Source: Bog-473 sp963707835 (lineage in GTDB: Bacteria; Actinomycetota; Acidimicrobiia; Acidimicrobiales; RAAP-2). From it: a stretch of DNA of 64,000 bases. The DNA is taken from contig CAVPRI010000001.1 of assembly GCA_963707835.1 (NCBI GenBank), positions 186,001 through 250,000 of the forward strand. Reading direction: 5' to 3'. Below the pieces are notes generated by a model. The model was not told where the DNA came from. It saw nothing but the letters and a program-made list of their open reading frames with translations, and searched no databases. Each line of letters starts with the position of its first letter. The stretch's first letter is position 1. Below are positions 8,453 to 16,958 of the stretch, one piece after another. The translations under genes and the position numbers were made by a program.

Positions 8453-10267
8453 CTACGAGGAGCTGGCCGATCCGCCCACGGCGTTGCGGATGCCGAGCGG
8501 AGCGGCCGAGCCCGAGAACAAGGCATCGCCAAAGGTGAAGATCCCGCCGTCGGTGGCGATGAGCCAGTAGCCACCGCCGTCACGAGTGGGAACGATCCCG
8601 ACGATGGGCTTGTTCAGGACGATGCCTCCCGTCGAACCCTCGAAGGCGGCGTCGCCGTAGCTGAAGATCCCGCCATCGGAGGCCACCAGCCAGTAGCCAC
8701 CGCCGTCGGGGGTGGCGGTCATGCCGACGATGGGCTTGTTGAGCGGCTGGCCGCCGCGGGAGCCGAAGAAGGCGGCGTCGCCGTAGCTGAAGATCCCGCC
8801 GTCGGAGGCCACCAGCCAGTAGCCGCCGCCGTCGGGAGTGGCGGCCATGCCGACGATGGGCCTGTTGAGCGGCTGGCCGCCGCGGGAGCCGAAGAAGGCG
8901 GCGTCGCCGAAGCTGAAAATCCCGCCGTCGGAGGCCACCAGCCAGTAGCCGCCGCCGTCGGGAGTGGCGGCCATGCCAACCACCGGGGCGTTCAGACGGA
9001 GGGAGCCCGCCGAGCCGAAGAACCCGGCGTCGCCGAAGCTGAAGATCCCACCATCGGAGGCCACCAGCCAGTAGCCGAGCCCGTTGAGCGTCGAGGCCAT
9101 CCCGACGACCGGCTTGTTGAGCGCGGTGCCGGACAGAGAGCCGTAGGTCGCGGCCGAACCGAACGAATGGACGGCGCCGGTGGAGGTCGCGACCCAGTAG
9201 GAGTTGGTCGGCCCGAAGCCATAGATCAGGCCCGCCAGCACCGGCACGTCCTGATTGGTGGCGAGCAGATTGCCCGAGGTGTTGTCCTGATAGCCCAACG
9301 CACCCTGGTCGGTCCCTGACGTCACGACGAAGGACAACAGTGCGGTGACGGGAGAGCGACCTGAGCCGCTGAAGGTGGGGCTCGTCGGAGACTCACCCAT
9401 GGCGAGAAGCGCTTGGATCACGAGGCCGGTGGACTCCGCGTCGGTCTGTTGTGGCTGGGCCACCGAGTTGGGGTAATAGCTCCAGCCCCTGTCGGTGCCC
9501 TGGCCGCCGGTGAAGAAGGACAGCGCGCTGGAGGAAACGGCGGTCGTCAGGGCGCCCTGGGCCGCCAGCCCCTGAACGGCGACGGAGGTGGTCTGATCGT
9601 CCGCGCCCTCGAAGCTGGGTGGGTTCTCGGCGCACACTCCGACCGCCTGGTTCGGGATGGCCCATCCGCCACTCGGGCACTGCTGATTGATCAGCCAGCT
9701 GACCGCGGCGGCATCGGCGGAGCGTCCCGCCGCCTTGAGCGCGGTGAACACGAGGCCCTGGACATAGGTGCCGACGTAGTAGTCGCCCAATTGGGTCTCC
9801 GTCCCGAACAGACCAGCGTCGGGACCCGAGGTCTGCTCCGTTGCCTGCAGGCGCGCCACCAGGTTGGTCCCGCCGAAATTGGCCGGGTCCACGCCCATCG
9901 CGTGCGCATCGAGGATGAGGGCAGCCAGCTGTCCCGGTCCGTCGGCGCCGTCAACGGTGACGTAGGAGCCGGCGTTCGCCTCCACGTAGGACAGCGCGGC
10001 GTCAGCGGCCGGGAGGTCGACATGAGCGGCAGCCAACGACAGGATGGCGTTGACGGTGGCCGACAAGGAGCCTCCGATGCTGCCATTGGGGGCCTGCTGG
10101 CCGGCCACCCACGTGGCGGCCGACTGTGCCGCCCCGAACTGCGGGATCTGAGGCAGCACCGACGCCGCTCCCGCGGGTGCGCCGAGTGAGGTCATGGTGG
10201 CAGTGGCCAGAGCGGTGGCCAGCCCCAGGGCGGATGCACCCATCAGGGTGCGGCGGGCGATGTGCAC
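8453..10267 (-). CDS. Tat-exported alpha/alpha-toroid protein with C-terminal 42-residue repeats; likely B12-capture protein
   Basis: About 604 residues from GTG 10267, preferred over GTG 10312 because GGGAAG precedes it by eight bases. The N-terminus carries a twin-arginine signal (ARRTLMG, hydrophobic run, AGA-AS cleavage). Residues about 35-330 are helical repeats of the prenyltransferase/terpenoid-cyclase toroid class (QQAPNGSIGG, QCPSGGWAIPN, GWSYYP), the fold also used by the cobalamin-binding half of intrinsic factor. Residues about 345-600 hold six repeats of about 42 residues (GYWLVASDGGIFSFGDA), probably beta-propeller blades. It is the first gene behind the cobalamin riboswitch and is followed by the DUF4430 protein, giving the two halves of a transcobalamin on separate chains. 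Confidence 0.75.
   Translation of the reverse strand: MHIARRTLMGASALGLATALATATMTSLGAPAGAASVLPQIPQFGAAQSAATWVAGQQAPNGSIGGSLSATVNAILSLAAAHVDLPAADAALSYVEANAGSYVTVDGADGPGQLAALILDAHAMGVDPANFGGTNLVARLQATEQTSGPDAGLFGTETQLGDYYVGTYVQGLVFTALKAAGRSADAAAVSWLINQQCPSGGWAIPNQAVGVCAENPPSFEGADDQTTSVAVQGLAAQGALTTAVSSSALSFFTGGQGTDRGWSYYPNSVAQPQQTDAESTGLVIQALLAMGESPTSPTFSGSGRSPVTALLSFVVTSGTDQGALGYQDNTSGNLLATNQDVPVLAGLIYGFGPTNSYWVATSTGAVHSFGSAATYGSLSGTALNKPVVGMASTLNGLGYWLVASDGGIFSFGDAGFFGSAGSLRLNAPVVGMAATPDGGGYWLVASDGGIFSFGDAAFFGSRGGQPLNRPIVGMAATPDGGGYWLVASDGGIFSYGDAAFFGSRGGQPLNKPIVGMTATPDGGGYWLVASDGGIFSYGDAAFEGSTGGIVLNKPIVGIVPTRDGGGYWLIATDGGIFTFGDALFSGSAAPLGIRNAVGGSASSS
8530..9110 (-). repeat. Tandem 126-bp coding repeats
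   Basis: A 126-bp unit recurs in register within the toroid gene; the CCAGTAG landmark falls at 8564, 8690, 8816, 8942 and 9068. Each unit encodes a 42-residue block. Central copies are nearly identical at the DNA level, implying recent duplication or gene conversion, whereas outer copies have diverged. A risk point for assembly collapse. Confidence 0.85.
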
Positions 10268-10334
10268 GGTTCTCGCTTCCCGGTCCTCGACCCGGGAAAC
10301 TCCGCCAATCACGGGGTCACACCGAGCCCCGAAC

Positions 10335-10520
10335 CTTGTGTCTCGACGGTGGGAACTCTCCTGACCTCGAGGTATCCCGGCTCATGGTCGCCTGTTCGAG
10401 ACGCCATTCACGGTTGCGGACCAGCGCCGGATTCACACCGGCTTCCCCTGTCGGGCAGTACTCCAACAGCACGTGTGCTGCGTGCGTACGGTACCACGCT
10501 GTCTGCGAGTCTCGACAGGG
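10335..10520 (-). promoter_or_regulatory. Cobalamin (AdoCbl) riboswitch
   Basis: On the minus strand at about 10446-10408 the RNA reads GGGAAGCCGGTGTGAATCC and then GGTCCGCAACCGTG, the conserved core of cobalamin riboswitches. About 35 nt further on comes AGCCGGGATACC and GAGGTCAGGAGAG, matching the B12-box side. The element lies directly upstream of the toroid gene start at 10267. End coordinates are approximate. It would shut off the uptake operon when cobalamin is plentiful; the mechanism (translation or termination) is not decided by the sequence. Confidence 0.9.
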
Positions 10521-10577
10521 TCCCTGACGACTCACGACATCTGCATTTCCATCCGTCCTGGTCACGGAACGCTTCGT

Positions 10578-11669
10578 TCACTCCTGGGTGCCATCCTCCA
10601 CCGGAACCAGCGACGGATGCAGGGGATCGAGATCAGCCGCAGGAGTGAACTCGATCTGGACCTCCGCCTCGGGTCGGCGGACCTCCATCCGCGCCAGGCG
10701 CTCGAAGACGAGCCTGTCCGCCATGGTGAGCGGTGGTTGGGTCATGGATCTCGGCCAGAGCCGGTAGCGCTTGACCACGTTGATCTCCCCCGCCAGGAGG
10801 AAGAACTGTGCCCCGAGGTAGATCCAGGCCAACAAGACGAGGACGATGCCGAAGAAGCCATACGTCTCCGTGGCGTGGCGAAGCTCGCGGCCGACGTACC
10901 AACTTCCGGCGAGTTGCAGTGTCTGCCAGAACAGCGTCGCCAACACCGCTCCGAGAATGACGTCATGCCATTTCAACTTCACGGCCGTCATGACCATGAA
11001 CGCCAGCAAGATCAGCCCGAAGTTCAACGCAAGGGAACCGACCAGCAGGAGCACCCTCGAAGCCTCGTCGTGAGATGCCAGCGTCGCGAATCCCGTCAGC
11101 AGCGTCGATCCGACGGTGGAGGCGGCGAGCAGGACCAGGACAGCCAACCCTCGCAAATAGCGCAGTGGGAAGGACGGCCAGTCGACGTAGGGGATGTTCC
11201 ACACCTTGTTCATCGCGCTCTGGGTCGCCAAGCCCAGACCGATGGCACCGTAGAGGAGGAGGACACCGCCGACGACGACCGCGAAGACGCTCCCGCTCAG
11301 GCCGTGGATCTGCGATTGCAGCTGAGGGCCGATGATCGGGAAGCTCCCGAGAGCGCCGTCGACGAGGTCCTTGCGAAGCTGGTCGTTGTTGTGCAGGACG
11401 TAGCCGAGGATGGTGGTGAACAGCATCATGAGCGGGAAGACGGCGAAGAGGCCGTAATACGCAATGAGTGCTGCCTTGCTACCCGCCTGATCGTTGCCGA
11501 ACTTCTGAAGGACGGCGAAGGGAAACCCGAGAACGGTGTGTCTTTGCTGGAACGCGTCAACCCGGCGGACGAGGGTCTCGACCCGGCCGGGTCGTGCGGG
11601 AACGCCCCCTCGTATGGCGTCGTGGCCACGTTCTGGAGAACGCGTTGGCTGATTGTCGGGATCAGTCAC
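10578..11669 (-). CDS. YihY/BrkB family inner-membrane protein
   Basis: 363 residues from a GTG start, with about six membrane helices and the YihY/BrkB pattern: KFGNDQAGSKAALIAYYGLF near residue 60, GYVLHNNDQLR, then an aromatic-rich NIPYVDWPSF segment and WIYLGAQFFLLAGEINVV at the end of the core. The function of the family is unsettled; the older 'ribonuclease BN' label is wrong. The C-terminal 70 residues are soluble and acidic. The gene ends about 60 bp before the cobalamin riboswitch and starts 50 bp from the tRNA-Thr remnant, so before island insertion it probably lay directly downstream of tRNA-Thr. Confidence 0.8.
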   Translation of the reverse strand: MTDPDNQPTRSPERGHDAIRGGVPARPGRVETLVRRVDAFQQRHTVLGFPFAVLQKFGNDQAGSKAALIAYYGLFAVFPLMMLFTTILGYVLHNNDQLRKDLVDGALGSFPIIGPQLQSQIHGLSGSVFAVVVGGVLLLYGAIGLGLATQSAMNKVWNIPYVDWPSFPLRYLRGLAVLVLLAASTVGSTLLTGFATLASHDEASRVLLLVGSLALNFGLILLAFMVMTAVKLKWHDVILGAVLATLFWQTLQLAGSWYVGRELRHATETYGFFGIVLVLLAWIYLGAQFFLLAGEINVVKRYRLWPRSMTQPPLTMADRLVFERLARMEVRRPEAEVQIEFTPAADLDPLHPSLVPVEDGTQE

Positions 11670-11712
11670 TTTGGCGTCGGCTCTGGCGGGTGTGCTTCGG
11701 CAAACTCACCCC

Positions 11713-11763
11713 CTGAACTGGAGCCTGAGGTCGGATTCGAACCGACGACCTGCGCATTACGAG
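11713..11763 (-). repeat. Left attachment site: displaced tRNA-Thr 3' half
   Basis: Positions 11719-11763 equal the last 45 nt of a tRNA-Thr on the minus strand, ending exactly at the 5' edge of the anticodon loop. A 17-bp block (11747-11763) is identical to 34924-34940, and another (11713-11729) to 34890-34906. The T arm between them differs but stays paired (GTCGG/CCGAC here, AGGAG/CTCCT at the intact tRNA). This is the footprint of tyrosine-recombinase insertion into an anticodon loop. Confidence 0.85.
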
Positions 11764-12498
11764 GGAGCCATCGGAGATCTTCGCCAGTGCCGCCACGTAC
11801 CGCGACGTCGCAATCAGTCCTGGCCAGGAAGGTGTCCCGCGATCCAGGTGAGATCCAGCCGGATCGTCCGGGACAGCTCGGCACCCAGTTGTTGGGACGG
11901 AGTTGGGACAGATCGACGCGTCCCCGCACCGCAATGTCCCCCCTCCCGGACTCTCCCAGCTCTGAATACTCAGCCCGGTCGAACGAGGACAGACCGGAGT
12001 GGCGCCAGGGTGGTCAAGGGCAAGCCGAAGGCTTAGGGAGGACACGGAGCGAAGCGGCGGCCCGCACCGGCCCTTGACCAGCCGGAGTGTGTGCACGGAA
12101 GAAAATGGCGTGGGCCGGCCATCGTGGCCGGCCTCGTTGCCCCTCTGATTCGTTGGCTGTTCCACGACCTCAAGGGCTGGATCGGGCGGAATGGGCGAGG
12201 CGGCCTTCCGTCGCATGGCAATCGATCGTACTGAACCTCCTCACGCCATCGAGTGCGTGGGAGACGCTTCCGCTGGGAGCGCATCTGGCCCCGATCCCCC
12301 GGTCCGTTCTCCCCGCGCCGGATGGGCTCGCCGGGGAAGGGCGGGCGATGTCATCGGTACACTGACCGACGGAGAGCCGGGAAGCCTGGTCGGCACAAGG
12401 CGCGACACGCGAGGAGTTGAAATGTGCCATTTGGTTTCCCCCATCCAATCTGTCGTATTGCATGCGTTCAGAGGTGGACGTATCGGACCTAAGAGCCC
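11764..12498. other. Left end of the island, no convincing gene
   Basis: 735 bp between the attachment repeat and the cation exchanger. Short open frames here have no family character, and one minus-strand frame merely translates the tRNA remnant. It contains the paired inverted repeat at 12011-12080. I see no tRNA, terminator or promoter that I can defend. Confidence 0.6.
12011..12080. repeat. 70-bp inverted-repeat element
   Basis: Arms TGGTCAAGGGC (12011-12021) and GCCCTTGACCA (12070-12080) are perfect 11-bp complements. Inside is a second hairpin, AAGCC-GAA-GGCTT (12022-12034). The element is non-coding and could be a REP-like dispersed repeat or a structured RNA; one copy is seen in this window. 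Confidence 0.5.
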
Positions 12499-13500
12499 GT
12501 GACGGTTGGCTCCGCAGGCGTCGTCTTCGTCATTGGGGCTGCGGTCAGCCTGGCGACGAGCTGGGTGCTGGTCACGCGGTTGGAACGCGTCGGGGAGCGC
12601 CTCGGGTTCTCGGAAGCCAATCTCGGCGTGGTTGCTGCCCTGGCGGCCGATACTCCGGAAATCACGGCGGCCGTGACCGCGTTGGCCCACCACCAGCAGG
12701 CGGTTGGCGCTGGCGTCGTCCTGGGCTCGAACGTGTTCAACCTGGCGGCACTGCTCGGCCTTGGCGCCGTGGTGGCCGGCCGGATCAACCTGCACCGTAA
12801 GGTCGTCATCCTGGGAGGGACCGTTGCCATGATTGTTGGGGCGGCGTGCCTCTTGAGCGTGGGCGGTCAGATGTCGGCAGAGGCCGGACTCAGCGTGGTC
12901 CTCGCCGTCCTGTTCGTCTACGTGGCGCTCCTCGGTGCGCATCGCAGCCTTTTACGCCGCTTGCGCCTGCCGGAGTCTTGGTCGAAGTGGGTCACGGCGG
13001 CGATCGTCGAAGAGGAGAGCGAGCTCGAAGAGGCGATCCGTCCTCGGCGCGGAACCGGCGCCGACGCGGCACTGGCTGCCGGCGCGCTGGTCGTCGTGGT
13101 GCTGGCCAGTGTGGCCATGGAGCGTGGCGCATCGACGCTCGGTCTGCATTTCGGTATTCCCGCGATCATCCTGGGGGGACTCGTGCTTGCCGCGGTCACC
13201 AGCCTGCCCAACGCGGTCTCGGCGGTGTACCTGGCCAGGAGAGGTCGCGGCGCCGCCACGCTGAGCACTGCCCTCAACTCCAACTCCATCAACGTGGCCG
13301 CCGGCCTCTTGATCCCTGCGGCAGTCCTGGGGTTGGCACGACCCTCTGGAACCGGGGTGCTGGTGGCGGGCTGGTACGTCGGTCTGACCGCGCTGACCCT
13401 CTTGCTCGCCTACAGCGGACGCGGGCTCGGGCGCACTTCGGGAGGTGCGATCATCGCGGCCTACCTCAGCTTCGTCGTGATCCTGCTTGCCACGACCTGA
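12499..13500 (+). CDS. Sodium/calcium exchanger (CaCA) family membrane protein
   Basis: 333 residues from GTG 12499, with about ten membrane helices and two alpha repeats. Repeat 1 has AADTPEITAAVTALAHHQQ followed by GVVLGSNVFNLAALLG; repeat 2 has AAVTSLPNAVSAVYLARR followed by ALNSNSINVAAG. An acidic Glu-rich loop (about 175-190, VEEESELEEAI) separates the halves. In CaCA antiporters the repeats bind the cation; here repeat 1 keeps the Pro-Glu and repeat 2 has Pro-Asn, so ion preference may differ from classical Ca2+/H+ or Na+/Ca2+ exchange. First gene inside the island. Confidence 0.75.
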   Translation: MTVGSAGVVFVIGAAVSLATSWVLVTRLERVGERLGFSEANLGVVAALAADTPEITAAVTALAHHQQAVGAGVVLGSNVFNLAALLGLGAVVAGRINLHRKVVILGGTVAMIVGAACLLSVGGQMSAEAGLSVVLAVLFVYVALLGAHRSLLRRLRLPESWSKWVTAAIVEEESELEEAIRPRRGTGADAALAAGALVVVVLASVAMERGASTLGLHFGIPAIILGGLVLAAVTSLPNAVSAVYLARRGRGAATLSTALNSNSINVAAGLLIPAAVLGLARPSGTGVLVAGWYVGLTALTLLLAYSGRGLGRTSGGAIIAAYLSFVVILLATT

Positions 13501-13545
13501 TGGCCGGTCCAACGCACACCACTGGTGGGTTCGCCGGTCGACCCC

Positions 13546-14292
13546 CTATGCGCTCCGCAGCAGGGGGCGGAGCGAGGCTCCGACCTGATCGGCGAGCGCG
13601 ACCGCCACCACCCTTGGCCGGAGTGGGATCCCGTGGCCCGGAGTGGGCGTGAGGACGAAGCGACCCAGGGTCTCACCGCGATGCTGAACGAGAAGCTCGA
13701 TTTCGGACCCGGGCAGCCCCAGGCGATCGACACGCCAGTCCCAGCGGCCGAGCAACACGTGCCCGTCGTGCTCGAGACGCAACAGGGGACGAGCAGCGGG
13801 ACCCTCCTCGTAGCGGCACGCACGGAGGTACAGCAGGGCGATCAATGCGGCACGGACTTGGTCGAGAATGTCAGCCGTGGCAGCTCCCGACGCGACCAGC
13901 TCGGAGACGTCGTAGATCATGCCGACGTAGTCAGCCTCTTCGGTCGCAACCGCGTGGTGATGCCGATTGCGCGCCGCGAGCTCGGTGACGATGATCCCCA
14001 CGACGAAGAGACATACCGCCGTCTCGACGTCCGGACGGTGGGTGATGGCCAGCCTCCCATAGGGCTGGGTGAGGAAGTAGTCAAACCACAGGGTGGCGCT
14101 CACCGTGGCCACGAAGCCGCTGAAGCGGTTGCCGAGGGCGGCCACCGCGACGATGACGGCGACGAGGATCAACGCTGATGCTGTCCTTGCGAAGTCGGCC
14201 CGGAACGGGATCAAGGCCGCCGAGATCCCGAGCGGCAGGATGACGGCTGCAACGAGCGCCAACTGGTCTCGATACGGACGGAACCGCTCCAT
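13546..14292 (-). CDS. DUF4118-type membrane sensor-like protein without kinase
   Basis: 248 residues. The first 110 form four closely spaced helices with the DUF4118 pattern known from the KdpD membrane sensor (NRFSGFVATVSATLWFDYFL followed by QPYGRLAIT). The rest (about 120-245) resembles a degenerate GAF-like domain. No HisKA or ATPase segment is present, so it cannot signal as a kinase alone. It converges on the cation exchanger gene with 45 bp between. A role in ion sensing is suggested by the DUF4118 link to K+ sensing and by its neighbour, nothing more. Confidence 0.6.
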   Translation of the reverse strand: MERFRPYRDQLALVAAVILPLGISAALIPFRADFARTASALILVAVIVAVAALGNRFSGFVATVSATLWFDYFLTQPYGRLAITHRPDVETAVCLFVVGIIVTELAARNRHHHAVATEEADYVGMIYDVSELVASGAATADILDQVRAALIALLYLRACRYEEGPAARPLLRLEHDGHVLLGRWDWRVDRLGLPGSEIELLVQHRGETLGRFVLTPTPGHGIPLRPRVVAVALADQVGASLRPLLRSA

Positions 14293-14427
14293 CAGCGCCT
14301 CGCTTCGATCAGGTATCCGCAGTCTTCCACGGCTTCCGGGCCGCCGAAAGTGTGCCTGACCTGGCGCCGATCCTGCCAGCCTCGTGCGGACTTGACCAAA
14401 ATGCGAGGCCGCCCGAGAGGGGCTCCC

Positions 14428-14835
14428 TCAGCGCTTGGTCATTGACTCGACGATCCCGGCGCCCCATGTGCACGCGATCCCGACCATCAACACGGCACCG
14501 GTGAAGGCCAGCTGGGCCGGGGTGTCCCAGATCCCGTCCGGGAGTGCCAGCAGTAGGGCGAGGACAACCGCGAGAGCACACACCTGTGCCGCGCAAGCCC
14601 GTTGAGCGGTGAAGAGCGCGCAACACGGGCCGACGATGAGCAGCCCGATGAGGATGACCTGCGACCCGAGCGCGGCATCGGTGGCGGCTATCACCAGCGT
14701 AAGGACGATGCTGAGCCTCCAGAGGCGCCGTGAGGTGCGGGGCGAAACGAGGGACCCGCCCTGGGGACGGCGGGGGGCCGGGACGCAGCGGGGGAACTGG
14801 TCCTCCTGGGCGCCACTGTCGTCAGACCATGACAT
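14428..14835 (-). CDS. Small membrane protein resembling a sensor N-terminal region
   Basis: 135 residues with three or four hydrophobic segments at about 40-60, 62-80, 85-102 and 108-128. The stretch GSQVILIGLLIVGPCCALFT resembles the membrane region found at the N-terminus of some actinobacterial PP2C/SpoIIE phosphatases, but no catalytic domain follows. It could be a detached sensor module. It shares orientation with the DUF4118 gene downstream, with 135 bp between them. Confidence 0.5.
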   Translation of the reverse strand: MSWSDDSGAQEDQFPRCVPAPRRPQGGSLVSPRTSRRLWRLSIVLTLVIAATDAALGSQVILIGLLIVGPCCALFTAQRACAAQVCALAVVLALLLALPDGIWDTPAQLAFTGAVLMVGIACTWGAGIVESMTKR

Positions 14836-14983
14836 AGCTCATCTCGTGGCCGAGCAGGGAAACCGTCACCGCTTTGAGCGTAGTTGTGTACTGGCCATCG
14901 ACGTCTCACTCCTGATCCCCTGAGACGCCCGGACCACGCACCGGGGACTGCCGAACACACCGTCCGCCGCCTGGTGCGAGGGG

Positions 14984-16129
14984 CTAGAAGGCGACGATAC
15001 CTTCGCCGCCTACCGCGCCCGCCACGGCCACGGACCCGATTGCGGCCAGCGATCCACTTGCACCGACGCGGAACTCGTCGACGATCCCGTTCCCACCCGT
15101 CTGGACGTACAGATACTGTCCACCGATGGTTGCTGAGGCGTCAACTGTTCCCGGGTCCGTCGCCGTCTGTCCGAGCAGGCCCAGGGAACCGCTGATCGAA
15201 TCCGAGTACCTGCTCACCGAGGCGCTCCCGGCGTTGGAGGCGTAGAAGAATCCTTGCGCCTGAGCGACCCAGCATGTCGCTGCCTGAGCGGTACCGACCG
15301 CATCGATCGGGGTCACCGTGCCCCCCGGGTCGAGGGTGAAGGTGGCCAGTGCGTTGGTGCCAGCCTCGGCGATCACCAGATGTCCCGCAGCGTCGAAGGA
15401 GATGGCAAAGGGCACTGCACCGGGCTCGGAGTTGACGACTGCGCTGGGCGACAGCAGCCCGAAGCGCCCCACCGCGAATACATCGATGTCGCTCCCGTTG
15501 GCCTTGGTCGTGACGATCAGCTTGGAACCGTCAGGCGAGAAGGAAACCTGCCCCGGCGTGTTCACGAACTGCGGCGTTGCCGTCGGGTTGAGGCCCAAAG
15601 CCCGGTTTGATCCGGGGATGGCGAAGAGGCGGCCGAGGAAGTTCACGTAGCCTTGGACCGATCCACCGTTCTCGGCGTTGAGAACGTAGACGAGGCTTCC
15701 GAATGTGGCCACGCTCACCGGGAACGCGCCCCCGGAGTTGACCACCTGACGCAGCGCGAGGCGGTCCCCCCGGACCCCGAGGACCGAGACGCTGTTGCTG
15801 CCGGCATTGACCGCATAAAGCGTGGCACTGTGCTGGTCGTAGGTGAGAGATCCTTGCGAGGCCAGATGATCGACGACCGAGCCGGTCAACTGTCCACCCA
15901 GACCGCCCGTGTTATACGCGCCGGCCAGGGTGAGACCACCATTGTCGGCACGTTCATAGGCCACGACTTGGTTGCCCGCCGTATTGTCGGTTTGCACAAA
16001 GACCGCGTGATCAGCCCCGCCGGAGAAGAGTGGTCCTGGCGGATCTGCGCCGGCGACAACGGGTGCGGCCAGCGTCGACAGCCCCACGACCGCTCCGGCA
16101 CCAACCGCAAGACGGGTGAATCTCCTCAT
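14984..16129 (-). CDS. Secreted seven-bladed beta-propeller (lactonase-fold) protein
   Basis: 381 residues from ATG 16129, chosen for the strong GGAGGAG site just upstream and for the clear signal peptide that follows (MRRFTRLAVGAG, cleaved near VVAGA-DP). The body repeats propeller strands of the lactonase/6-phosphogluconolactonase-like type: ENGGSVQGYVN, VSFSPDGSKLIVTTKANGS, FAISFDAAGHLVIAE. Such secreted propellers are often of unknown substrate. It is divergent from the ECF sigma gene at 16367 and may be in its regulon. Confidence 0.7.
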   Translation of the reverse strand: MRRFTRLAVGAGAVVGLSTLAAPVVAGADPPGPLFSGGADHAVFVQTDNTAGNQVVAYERADNGGLTLAGAYNTGGLGGQLTGSVVDHLASQGSLTYDQHSATLYAVNAGSNSVSVLGVRGDRLALRQVVNSGGAFPVSVATFGSLVYVLNAENGGSVQGYVNFLGRLFAIPGSNRALGLNPTATPQFVNTPGQVSFSPDGSKLIVTTKANGSDIDVFAVGRFGLLSPSAVVNSEPGAVPFAISFDAAGHLVIAEAGTNALATFTLDPGGTVTPIDAVGTAQAATCWVAQAQGFFYASNAGSASVSRYSDSISGSLGLLGQTATDPGTVDASATIGGQYLYVQTGGNGIVDEFRVGASGSLAAIGSVAVAGAVGGEGIVAF

Positions 16130-16366
16130 TGCATCTCCTCCACTGGGGACGGGTACACCACAACCCACAGTCCTCTCACTGCTCTCAGTCGTTACGCCGC
16201 TCCGGTGAATCGAGCTTCTGAGCTGCCCGTAACGGAACACCAGTCGACCAGGACAGAAGGGTATGGCCCGAACCCGATCTCTCCTCTGAGTTCCGAGGTG
16301 CAACCGGAACGAGCGTGGCGGACCGGCGCTCTATCCCATCGACATCCCAGACCTACGATTCGAACC

Positions 16367-16955
16367 GTGGACACGGACCTCGAGCTGCTGACCCGGCTAC
16401 GAGATGGTGACGAGAATGCGTTTGTGATGCTGGTGGCCCGATACCAGCAGCCAATGTTGCGTTTGGCCCGTACGTATGCCCCCAGTTCGCGCCGTTGCCG
16501 AGGAGGCCGTGCAGGACACATGGATGGGTGTGGTCAAGGGCATCGAGCGCTTCGAAGGGCGCGCTGCCTTCAAGACATGGCTCTTCCGGATCCTCATCAA
16601 TCGGGCACGCTCCGCTGGCGTTCGAGAGCAGCGTCACGCATCGATCGAACCGCATCATGCCGTGGATCCGATCCGCTTCGACATCGACGGACAGTGGGCG
16701 GATCCTGTCGAGCGCTGGACCGAGGACAGTGAGGATCGCCTTGAGGCCGCCACTTGGGGACCAGCTCTCCACGCTGGCCTCGATGATCTACCTCCGCGTC
16801 AACGTCAGGTCGTGGTGCTGCGTGACATGGAGGGACTCGCCGGCGACGAGGTGTGCGAGCTTCTCGCCATCAGTCCCGGGAATCAACGACTCCTGCTCCA
16901 CCGGGGCAGGAGTCGCCTGCGCGAGATTCTCGAAACTCATAGAGCGAAGGCTTGA
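16367..16955 (+). CDS. ECF sigma factor (apparent frameshift at C5 run 16479-16483)
   Basis: Frame 1 from GTG 16367 encodes the start of region 2 (LLTRLRDGDENAFVMLVARY). The frame breaks at CCCCC (16479-16483), and the next frame continues with AVAEEAVQDTWMGVVKGIER and FKTWLFRILINRARSAG (region 2), then LPPRQRQVVVLRDMEG and RLLLHRGRSRLR (region 4). Removing one base gives a normal ECF sigma of about 196 residues. A one-base error in the homopolymer is the simplest explanation; a real or phase-variable frameshift is the alternative. The anti-sigma gene starts four bases after the stop. Confidence 0.85.
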
Positions 16956-16958
16956 ACG

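Noticed and set aside
8530..9110. CRISPR-like regular repeats
   Set aside because: The 126-bp units are contiguous, in frame and encode protein blades; there are no spacers or Cas genes.
10578..11669. Ribonuclease BN
   Set aside because: The older name for YihY/BrkB proteins is a misannotation; the protein is a polytopic membrane protein without nuclease motifs.
11662..12216. Minus-strand open frame over the left attachment site
   Set aside because: Its end is a translation of the tRNA remnant (SSVRIRPQAP), a common artefact; the rest has no coding character.
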